Assembly: GCA_963756365.1 (NCBI GenBank)
Contig: CAVWNF010000003.1
Location: forward strand, 992,001-1,056,000
DNA from: WHTI01 sp963756365
GTDB lineage: Bacteria; Actinomycetota; CADDZG01; WHSQ01
Reading direction: 5' to 3'
Length of the DNA stretch: 64,000 nucleotides
Shown: positions 35,976 to 43,571 of the stretch, piece after piece
How the letters are laid out: each line of letters opens with the position of its first letter
How positions within the stretch are numbered: position 1 is the stretch's first letter
Notes under the pieces: model-generated
The model's input: the letters and a program-made list of their open reading frames with translations, nothing else
Databases searched by the model: none
What the model was told of the DNA's origin: nothing
Translations under genes and position numbers: made by a program

Positions 35976-37286
35976 CCGGGGGTTCCGCTCGGCGGTTCGT
36001 TCGCCATCGTGATGACCGAGCCATCTTCGCCCTCGCGGTTCCTGCGCTGGGAGCGCTGGCTGCTGATCCGATCTATTCGCTGGTAGACACGGCGTTCGTC
36101 GGCCACCTCGGCACCCCTCAACTCGGTGCGGTCGCAATTGGCACGGCCGCCTTCACCGCGTCGTTCTGGATGTTCAGCTTCCTCGCCTACGGCGTTACCC
36201 CCAAGGTCGCCCGTGCATTGGGGCGCGGGGACGTCAGGTCCGCCTCCGAAACCGGGGTGCAAGCGTTGTTCCTGGCGGTTCTGCTTGGAGGGCTGGTAGC
36301 CGGACTTGGGGTGGTGTTCGCTGGCCCCGTCGTTCGCGCCCTGGGGGCCGGACCTGACGTTGCTCCGTTCGCCGAGCCGTACCTTCGTGATCCGGGTGCT
36401 GTCCGCCATCCCGGTCCTGATAGGGCAGGTGGGCCACGGGTGGCTGAGAGGGGATCAGAACACCAAGACACCGATGTACATCGCTATCGCCGGGGCCTGC
36501 CTGAACGTCGTTCTCGACTACATCTTGATCTACCCGGCCGGACTCGGGGTCGAAGGAGCGGCGTGGGCGACCCTGATCAGCCAGGGGTTGGTGGCGGTGG
36601 CTTTCGTCGTGGTTCTGATCCGACGCTTCGAGCACCCCAGGTGGCGCTTCCGTGCCGCGGTGGCGCGAGGCCTGCTGGGTGTGGGGGTGGACCTCGGGGT
36701 TCGCTCTGGAGCACTCCTTGGAGCCCTTACGGTCGCCACGGCGGTGGCGGCGCGGATGGGACCGAGCTCGCTTGCCTCATGGCAGATCGCCATGCAGCTG
36801 TTCCTGCTCCTGGCCCTGACCCTCGATTCCATCGCCATCGCGGGCCAGGCTCTGATCGGCAAGCATCTGGCTATAGGAGGAGGGGACAGGGCGATCGAGA
36901 TAGGTCGTCGGTTGATGTTCCTTGGACTCCTTCTGGGTGTCCTCTTGTTGGGGGCCGTGTCGGTGGTGGCCCGGCCCCTAGCGTCGGTGTTCTCCGACGA
37001 CCCCGCGGTCGTCAGTGCGGCGACGGGCCTCATCGTGTGGGTCGCGGCGATCCAACCGTTGTCGGCCGTTGCCTTCACTCTCGATGGGATCCTCATCGGT
37101 GCATCGGATACGAGGTTCCTTGCGGCTTCCATGCTGGTTTCGAGCGTGGCCTTTGCCGCCCTGTCCTTGATCGCGTTGTCCGTTGGGTGGGGCACCGCAG
37201 GTCTGGCGCTGGGGGCCACGGTGTGGCTGGTGCTTAGATCGGCGACGACCGGCCTCCGCTTCGTGCGCGGCCGCTGGGCGGTCTAG
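35972..37286 (+). CDS. MATE-family efflux protein, DinF type (one frame break)
   Basis: Cation-coupled multidrug exporter. About 437 residues and twelve membrane segments. The N-terminus has the DinF-like IFALAVPALGALAADPIYSL and VDTAFVGHLGTPQLGAVAIG. Near 36390 one extra base breaks the frame; IRVLSAIPVLIGQVGHGWLR then GDQNTKTPMYIAIAGACLNV continue in the next frame. The start codon is uncertain: the coding frame is open back to the uvrB stop without an ATG, GTG or TTG, so another small error probably hides it. Its TAG shares the CTAG with the convergent aminotransferase stop. Confidence 0.85.
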
Positions 37287-38438
37287 CCCTTCAGGACGAT
37301 GTCGAGTACCTCGAAGCACTCGTCGATGTCGTCCTCGGTGTTGAAGAAGTGCGGTGAGATCCGCAAGGCATCATGGCGCTTGTCGAGGACCACGTCGCGC
37401 TCGAACAGTTCGTGTAGGACATCCTCGGCGGCGCCGCGCCCGCCTGGGATCCGCACGCGGACGAGCCCACCCCGTCGTTCATCTTCGAGAGGAGAGAGAA
37501 GCTCCATCTCGCGTTCTCGCGCTCGCTCGATGATGCGACGCGTCAGTTCGTTGGTTGCGCTCCCGGATGTTCTCCACACCCACATCGAGGATGATCCCGA
37601 GCCCCTCGACCGCGGTCCACGCCTGGGGAAGCGTGTACGTCCCGGTCTCGAATCTCCGGGCGTCGCTCCGCAACTTCAGTTCCGATCTGTCGAAGGCGAA
37701 CGGGTCCTCAGTACCGAACCACCCAACGATCGTTGGCTCCATCTGAGGGATCAGGTCCCTGCGGCAGTACAGGAATGCGATGCCCTGACCCCCGCACAAC
37801 CACTTGAGAGCCCCGGAGAGAAGGAGGTCGTTGCCTAGGGCGTGCACGTCGAGCGGAAGCACCCCGCTGCCGTGGAAGTCGTCGACCATCACCAGCGCAC
37901 CGTGAGCGTGTGCTGCCTCGATGATCGGATCGAGATCCATGATCCACGATGACTCGAACAGCACCCGGTTGACGTTGACGATGCTGGTGCGGTCGTCGAT
38001 GAGCGCCACGACGTCGTCGGCATCGATCCTGATCCCGTCCGGGCTGGGTGCGACCTCCAGCACCGCCCCCCGTTTGGCGTTGGCCTTCCACACGTAGTGG
38101 TTGGTGGGGAAGTCCATCGCCGTCGCTACGACGCGGGGACGGTTCTCGAGGTCGAGACACGATGCGATCGAGGCAAGTCCGTTGGAGACGCTAGGGACGA
38201 TCGCTATCTCGTCTGCGTCGGCGCCGATCAGGCGGGCGAACCTCGCCCTGCACTCGTCGAGCTTCGGCATCCCGTGGTCGAGCCAGAGTTCCTCCGGGCC
38301 GTACCGGGCCCACAGGTCCATGTGTTCCTCGGCCGCGTCGAGGGCGGCTTCCGACAAGGGCCCAAGGGACGCCGAGATCAGGTAATTGCGGTGACTGAGG
38401 ATCGGGAACTGGGAACGGTAGGAGGCGAGATCGACCAT
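37283..38438 (-). CDS. Class V aminotransferase-fold PLP enzyme (one frame break)
   Basis: PLP enzyme of the cysteine desulphurase / isopenicillin N epimerase-like group. About 384 residues. YRSQFPILSHRNYLISASLG at the N-terminus, VSNGLASIASCLDL (phosphate loop), VMVDDFHGSGVLPLDVHALG with the PLP-ring Asp, and LLLSGALKWLCGGQG with the Schiff-base Lys. Near 37558 an added base breaks the frame; TNELTRRIIERARERE continues to the end, with a final HFFNTEDDIDECFEVLD. The ATG at 38438 is preceded by TAGCCT at six bases, so leaderless. Reaction not predictable; no suf genes nearby. Confidence 0.87.
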
Positions 38439-38444
38439 CTTTAC

Positions 38445-38450
38445 AGGCTA
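38445..38450 (-). promoter_or_regulatory. -10 element TAGCCT for the aminotransferase
   Basis: Minus-strand TAGCCT ends six bases before the ATG at 38438; no ribosome binding site in between. Confidence 0.4.
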
Positions 38451-38473
38451 CCCCTCCCGCCCCCTGGGGCGAC

Positions 38474-38503
38474 TTGACGACGGAGGTTAGGGCGCCCTAA
38501 CCT
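38474..38503 (+). promoter_or_regulatory. Iron-operon promoter overlapped by a perfect 20-base palindrome
   Basis: TTGACG (38474-38479), an 18-base spacer and TAACCT (38498-38503). The palindrome, half-site AGGTTAGGGC (38484-38493) and its exact complement (38494-38503), covers the spacer and -10 region, the position expected for a repressor. The outer AGGTTAG / CTAACCT arms equal those of DtxR/IdeR boxes, but the arms are six bases apart instead of one. Confidence 0.7.
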
Positions 38504-38571
38504 TCGGGTGACCGAACAACATCAGTAAGGGCACCCGAACCCGTGCCTCGTATCGAACGGAGAGTGAGCGA

Positions 38572-39660
38572 ATGAAGCTGGGCCCCGGAACCGTCGCGCT
38601 GGGGGCGACGTTGTCGCTGCTGACCGCGGCGTGCGGCTCCCCAGATGGGGGCGGTCCCAGGGTAGCGCAGTCGGGGTCCCTCGACGCCGCGACGGTGAGG
38701 ACGGCGGAACTGCTCGTCCAGATAAGGGGACATCAGCACGCTTCGCTCGAGCTGTATCGGGCCGGAGACGACACCGCCGCGCTAGTGCATGCCGCTCACC
38801 CGATCCACGAGATCCTCGCCTCGGTAACCGGGCCTGTATCCGACGCTGACAGCGCGATCGCCGATGCGCTCGAGACCGGCGTGGAGGCGGGACGGCAACT
38901 CGTCGAGGACGGTGCTCCAGTTGCTGATGTCGAGGCGGCCTTCGCCGGATCCGCGACTGCCGTGGACGACGCGGTGGCAGCGATCGCCGGCGACGAAGCC
39001 GGGCCTGCCTTCACGGGCTCGGTGGTGGCGTTCCTCCTGAACACGTCGGTTCACGAGTACGAGGAAGCACTCGTTGGTGGCAAGACCGTGAAGAACGTAC
39101 CGGAGTACCAGGACGCGTTCGCGTTCGTGGGCGAGGCGGCGAGGCTGTACGCAGAGGTCGAGGATGCCGTTGCCGAGGCGAACCCGGCCGACGCAGAGGA
39201 GGCCGAGGAAGCGTTCGAGGTACTCGGGGACGCGTTCCCGTCGGCGTCGCCTCCGAAGGACCTCGTGGACCTCGATGATGTCGAGTCAGCCGCTAACCTC
39301 GTTGCCCACGAGCTCGAGGAAACGATCGCCTCTCTCTCGCCGATCGAATCCGATCCCGAAGAGATCGCAGAGAACATCGACGAGTTGCTGACCGAGGTGC
39401 TCGAGGCCTACGAGGCTGGCGACGCCGATGGTGCCGCGGAACTGGCGGCCGAGGCATACCTCGACAATTACGAAGCGATCGAAGCGGAAGTGATCGAGTA
39501 CGCAGAGGATGTGAACGCGGACCTCGAACCGTTGCTAGGGGCAGAGCTCCGTCGTCGCATCCAGAACGGTGCCCCGGTGCAGGAGATCCGCGACCTGATC
39601 GCACAGATCCGTGCGCTCATGGCCGATGCTCTAGCCGCGCTTGAGGACGCCGGATCGTGA
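38572..39660 (+). CDS. EfeO-like helical lipoprotein of the iron operon
   Basis: 362 residues, intact, GGAGAG seven bases before the ATG. N-terminus reads as a lipoprotein signal (LSLLTAACGS). The rest is all-helical and very acidic, with two related domains. The first has LYRAGDDTAALVHAAHPIHE, a His-rich HxxxHxxxHE-like segment, and a second HxxE site in NTSVHEYEEAL, suggestive of metal binding as in EfeO/M75 imelysin-type proteins. The second (residues about 270-355) has AYEAGDADGAAELAAEAYLD, then RIQNGAPVQEI, closely matching the N-terminal domain of the next gene product. Likely binds iron outside the membrane for the permease. Confidence 0.75.
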   Translation: MKLGPGTVALGATLSLLTAACGSPDGGGPRVAQSGSLDAATVRTAELLVQIRGHQHASLELYRAGDDTAALVHAAHPIHEILASVTGPVSDADSAIADALETGVEAGRQLVEDGAPVADVEAAFAGSATAVDDAVAAIAGDEAGPAFTGSVVAFLLNTSVHEYEEALVGGKTVKNVPEYQDAFAFVGEAARLYAEVEDAVAEANPADAEEAEEAFEVLGDAFPSASPPKDLVDLDDVESAANLVAHELEETIASLSPIESDPEEIAENIDELLTEVLEAYEAGDADGAAELAAEAYLDNYEAIEAEVIEYAEDVNADLEPLLGAELRRRIQNGAPVQEIRDLIAQIRALMADALAALEDAGS

Positions 39661-40964
39661 GCATTCTCCCCAGACGGGTGGCGTTGCTGCTCATCATCGG
39701 GATGGTTGCCATCCTGGGCGTTGCCTTCTCGGGCACCGCGCTGGCGGCAGAGGTTGACGTCACGACCCAGGAAGGCATCGCAGAGCTGGATGTCGCCCGC
39801 GACCTCGTCGACCGATCGGTCGCGTTGTACGAGGCAGGTGACGTCGACGCTGCCTACGAGGCAGCCCGCAACGCCTATCTAGATCACTTCGAGTTCGTCG
39901 AGATCCCACTCCGCGTCCGGGATGAGGCGCTCACGCTGATGGTTGAGGAAGACTTCGCCGCACTGCGGAATCAGATCGAGGGCGGCGATCCTCTGGAGGT
40001 CGTCGAGGCAACCGCGGCGGAACTTCGAGTCGGTCTCGACGATGTCGAGCGCGTTCTATCGAAGCCGGGGCTCGCAGCCCCGCTGTTGGCGGCCGGGTAC
40101 TCGTTCATGATCATCTTCCGTGAGGGCCTCGAAGCGGTATTGATAATCGCTGCGATCCTCGGGTATCTCGAGGCCAGTCGTAACAGTCGCTACAAGGGAG
40201 CCGTCCTCAAGGGCGTCGGTGTGGCGGCGATCGCGTCCGTGGCCACGTTCGTGCTGGCGACCTTGATCTTCGAGATAGCCCCCGTTCAGCGTGAGCTCAT
40301 GGAAGCGGTCACGGCGATCCTCGCGGTCGTCATGTTGTTCTACGTGTCGTTCTGGCTGATCACGCGCCTCGAACATCGGCGATGGATGGAGTTCGTCAAG
40401 GCCAAAGTGTGGTCGGCGGCGTCGACGGGCTCCACACTCGCCCTCGCTGGTGTGGGCTTCACCGCGGTCTACCGTGAGGGCTTCGAAACCGTCCTCTTCT
40501 ATCAAGCCCTGCTCTCGTTCGCCCGTGGCCTCACCCAGTGGGTCGTTCTCGGCGCTGCGATAGGAGCCGCGCTTCTGGTGGGCATCGGGTTCATGATCTT
40601 CCGTGCCGGGAGGCGCCTGCCGATCAAAGCGTTCCTCGGAACGGCGGTCGTGATGATCATGATCCTTTCGGTCGCGTTCGCCGGGAACGCGGTCCGCGGA
40701 TTGCAGCAGTCGGCGGTGATACCCGTGACGTTCCTCGAGGGCGTTCCCCGGCTTCCTATCTTCCTGTCGGAGTTGACGGGGTGGCATCCGACCCTTCAGA
40801 CGCTCTTGACCCAAGCGGTCCTCGCTCTGATCTATATCGGGGGCGCCATCTGGACGTTCGCGATCCTTCCGAAGCGGGAGCGAACGATGCGTCCGGTGGA
40901 GGAGGCCGCTCCCGCTCCCGACGGGACCGGTCCTCCGGAGCGCATCACCGCGGGGAGGAGATGA
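39657..40964 (+). CDS. FTR1-family iron permease
   Basis: High-affinity iron permease. 435 residues, GTG start overlapping the lipoprotein stop. Signal peptide (residues 1-30), then an extracytoplasmic helical domain (about 35-135) with LYEAGDVDAAYEAARNAYLD and QIEGGDPLEVVEATAAELR, homologous to the C-terminal domain of the lipoprotein. The permease core follows with seven membrane segments and two REGLE-type motifs, MIIFREGLEAVLIIAAILGY and TAVYREGFETVLFYQALL, which carry the iron-ligating Glu residues. In related systems Fe(II) is oxidised outside before transport; a peroxidase EfeB is not encoded here. Confidence 0.92.
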   Translation: MSILPRRVALLLIIGMVAILGVAFSGTALAAEVDVTTQEGIAELDVARDLVDRSVALYEAGDVDAAYEAARNAYLDHFEFVEIPLRVRDEALTLMVEEDFAALRNQIEGGDPLEVVEATAAELRVGLDDVERVLSKPGLAAPLLAAGYSFMIIFREGLEAVLIIAAILGYLEASRNSRYKGAVLKGVGVAAIASVATFVLATLIFEIAPVQRELMEAVTAILAVVMLFYVSFWLITRLEHRRWMEFVKAKVWSAASTGSTLALAGVGFTAVYREGFETVLFYQALLSFARGLTQWVVLGAAIGAALLVGIGFMIFRAGRRLPIKAFLGTAVVMIMILSVAFAGNAVRGLQQSAVIPVTFLEGVPRLPIFLSELTGWHPTLQTLLTQAVLALIYIGGAIWTFAILPKRERTMRPVEEAAPAPDGTGPPERITAGRR

Positions 40965-40968
40965 CGGG

Positions 40969-43071
40969 ATGACCGTCCGGATCGGCGTCGACGTAGGGGG
41001 GACGTTCACCAAAGCGGTCGCGTGTGACCCGTCTACCCACGAGATCCTCGCTCGAGCGGTGACTCCCACAACTCACGGCGACGCGATCGGAGTCAGCCGG
41101 GGAGTAGCGGACGCGATCGGCGAGTTGTCCGATCGTATCGAAGAGCTTGGACTCGGTCCGGTATCGCTGGTGTCGCACTCGACGACGCAAGCGGTCAATG
41201 CTCTGCTCGAAGGTGACGTTCCGGTCGTTGGAGTCCTGGGACTCGGCCGACGCCCGGATCTGCGCCGGAGTCGTGCGCGCACGCAGGTCGGTGACGTCAA
41301 ACTCGCTCCCGGCCGCACTCTGCGCACGTTGCATTCGTTCGTGGACGTTTCGGCGGGACTCGATCGTTCGGAGATGCGGAAGGCGATCGAGGATCTCATC
41401 GTTAGAGGCGCACGATCGTTGGCGATCTCGGAAGCGTTCGGGGTCGACGACCCCAGGGCCGAATGGATGGCTCTCGAGATCGCTCAGGAGCTCGGGATCC
41501 CGGCCTGCGCTGGTCACGAGTTGACCGGCCTCTACGGACTCGAGATGCGAACCGTCACTGCGGCGCTGAACTCGAGCATCCTGCCCACCGCCATGGATAC
41601 GGCAGCTGTGGTCGAAGACGCGGTGTCCGAGCGCATCGGGGCCACGCCGTTACTGATCATGCGGGGAGACGGTGGTGCGGCAGACCTCGACTCGCTCAGG
41701 AGGCATCCGATAGTCACTGCCTTCAGCGGACCCGCAGCGTCGATCGCCGGTGCATTGCGGCACCTGTCGATCCGGGACGGTGTCGTGGTCGAGGTTGGAG
41801 GGACGAGCACGAACGTGAGCGTGGTCAAGGGGGGCCGTCCCGTCCTTGCGTACGTGCGGGTCCTCGAGCATGTGACGTGCGTGCGCAGCCTCGATGTCAG
41901 GGTCGTAGGGGTAGCCGGCGGGAGCATGATCAGGGTCAAGCGATCGATGGGCAGGGCGCGCATCGCCGATGTCGGCCCGCGGTCGGCGCACATCTCTGGG
42001 TTGCCGTACTGCTGTTTCGCTCCGGTCGAGGACCTCGAAGGAGCACGCGCCGTGCTGGCATCTCCCAAGGAGGGCGACCCGCCCGATCATGTCGTCATCG
42101 AGACCACATCGGGCGAGCGGTATGCGCTAACGGTTACGTGTGCGGCGAACGCCGCTGGCGAGGTTGCGGCCGGCTCGTACGCTTACGGAGATGCGGGGTC
42201 CGCTATGGCTGGTTTCACTGCGCTGGCCGCCCTTATCGGTGGGGACGCCGCCGACCTCGCACGACGTGTCCTCGGGATCGCTGGTCACAAGGTCGCCGCG
42301 GTCGTCTCCGACGCCGTTGCCGACAACAAGCTCACTGACCCCCATCTGGTGGGGCTCGGTGGGGGAGCGGGTGCGCTGATCCCGACCCTTTCTGCTGTCC
42401 TGGACTCGCCGTGGGCGATACCCGCCGACGCAGAGGTCATCTCTTCGGTCGGCGATGCGCTGTCGCTCATCAGGATCGAGGTCGAGCGAGCGATGTCGGA
42501 TCCGACGGCCGAGGCAGTGGGGGAGCTTCAACGTGAGGCAGAAGCTGCGGCCCTGGCGGCAGGAGCCGCCCCGGACACCATCACCTTGGAAACCGAGGCG
42601 ATCACGGAGCGGCGAGCGATGAGGATCGTCGCAACCGGCTCGGTGGCCCTCGACGCGGGGGCGGATTCTCCCGGTGATGCGGGTGACGAGGATCTAGCCC
42701 TGATCGCCAAGGAGACGATCGACGAGCCGACCATGGTCTTGAGCGATCCGTTCTACGCCGTGTTCGCATCTCAACGTCAGGGCGATCGCGAGTTCGTCGT
42801 TCTCGACCGACGGGGCACGATCGCAGCGCGCGGGAAGGGGATCGTGCTGAGCGGGCCGGCCCCTACGGTCGCTCGTGACGTTAGAACGGAGGTCGCCCGC
42901 ATGGTGAGGCATCTGGGGCCGATCTCCGTGGCACCGGCCGTAACCGTCCTCAAGGGATCCCGGCTGATCGATCTCAGTTTGTTCTCGGATCCGACGAAGG
43001 TGATGGACGCGGCCACCGACCAGTGTTCTGGGGTGGATGGAGACATCGCGGCCTTCCTCGTTCGAACCTGA
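40969..43071 (+). CDS. Hydantoinase A / oxoprolinase family ATPase inside the iron operon
   Basis: 700 residues, intact. ASKHA ATPase fold: phosphate-1 motif RIGVDVGGTFTKAVACD, SHSTTQAVNALLEGDVPVVG, phosphate-2 motif VVEVGGTSTNVSVVKGG and a late GLGGGAGALIPTLSAVL. This is the HyuA/5-oxoprolinase group, which normally works with a HyuB partner on cyclic amides; no HyuB gene is present. Only four bases separate it from the FTR1 gene, and its stop overlaps the next start (TGATG), so it is clearly in the iron operon. Substrate unknown; an unrecognised role in iron acquisition, for example hydrolysis of a siderophore or energy coupling, is speculation. Confidence 0.85.
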   Translation: MTVRIGVDVGGTFTKAVACDPSTHEILARAVTPTTHGDAIGVSRGVADAIGELSDRIEELGLGPVSLVSHSTTQAVNALLEGDVPVVGVLGLGRRPDLRRSRARTQVGDVKLAPGRTLRTLHSFVDVSAGLDRSEMRKAIEDLIVRGARSLAISEAFGVDDPRAEWMALEIAQELGIPACAGHELTGLYGLEMRTVTAALNSSILPTAMDTAAVVEDAVSERIGATPLLIMRGDGGAADLDSLRRHPIVTAFSGPAASIAGALRHLSIRDGVVVEVGGTSTNVSVVKGGRPVLAYVRVLEHVTCVRSLDVRVVGVAGGSMIRVKRSMGRARIADVGPRSAHISGLPYCCFAPVEDLEGARAVLASPKEGDPPDHVVIETTSGERYALTVTCAANAAGEVAAGSYAYGDAGSAMAGFTALAALIGGDAADLARRVLGIAGHKVAAVVSDAVADNKLTDPHLVGLGGGAGALIPTLSAVLDSPWAIPADAEVISSVGDALSLIRIEVERAMSDPTAEAVGELQREAEAAALAAGAAPDTITLETEAITERRAMRIVATGSVALDAGADSPGDAGDEDLALIAKETIDEPTMVLSDPFYAVFASQRQGDREFVVLDRRGTIAARGKGIVLSGPAPTVARDVRTEVARMVRHLGPISVAPAVTVLKGSRLIDLSLFSDPTKVMDAATDQCSGVDGDIAAFLVRT

Positions 43072-43499
43072 TGGCGATCTACCGCCCATCCAGACCCCGC
43101 TGGCCGGCGATCGTTCTGACCGCCGTCCTCGGAAGCGGACTCGGCTTCCTTGCCGGGTGGGCCGTGGGGGGCTCCGATGCCGATCCTGCCGAGGCGGTCG
43201 TACTGGTCCGTGCGTCGCTGTCGGATGCCTCCGCTTTGCTCGAGGTCGCCGCGATCGAGTACGAGCAGGGGATCGACGGAGACGCGAACGAACTCGCCGG
43301 GGCCGTCGACGCAGTCGCTCGGAGTGAAGATCTGTATGAGGAGGTGGAGGCAGCCGTGGTCGCTATCTCTCCCGCACAGGCGGAGGCGATCTCGAACGGC
43401 TACGGGAGCGTTGAGGCCCTGATGGCGAGATCGGCACCGTTGGGGGAGGTCCAGGCTGCCCTCGGTGACCTCGAGGGCGTGCTGGAAGGCGATCTCTAG
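43071..43499 (+). CDS. Small membrane-anchored helical protein of the iron operon
   Basis: 142 residues. One N-terminal membrane segment, WPAIVLTAVLGSGLGFLAGW, then an acidic helical domain with LLEVAAIEYEQGIDGDANEL, AISNGYGSVEALMARSAPLG and EVQAALGDLEGVLEG. The second half follows the same pattern as the helical domains of the lipoprotein and the FTR1 N-terminus (YxxVE...APLxEVxxxL). Starts inside the stop of the hydantoinase-like gene. I do not recognise a family; it is probably an accessory of the permease on the outer face of the membrane. Confidence 0.7.
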   Translation: MAIYRPSRPRWPAIVLTAVLGSGLGFLAGWAVGGSDADPAEAVVLVRASLSDASALLEVAAIEYEQGIDGDANELAGAVDAVARSEDLYEEVEAAVVAISPAQAEAISNGYGSVEALMARSAPLGEVQAALGDLEGVLEGDL

Positions 43500-43556
43500 C
43501 TTTCTCCCCCACCGCCCTCTCCTGGCGCCCGGAATGGGAATCACAAGCGCGTCGTT

Positions 43557-43562
43557 TACCAT
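43557..43562 (+). promoter_or_regulatory. Candidate -10 element TACCAT for uvrA
   Basis: TACCAT ends nine bases before the ATG at 43572. No convincing ribosome binding site and no LexA operator in the 70 bases upstream. Confidence 0.3.
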
Positions 43563-43571
43563 CGAGTGTTC

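Noticed and set aside
43500..43571. LexA (SOS) operator upstream of uvrA, also checked for uvrB
   Set aside because: No CGAAC-N4-GTTCG-like site in either upstream region.
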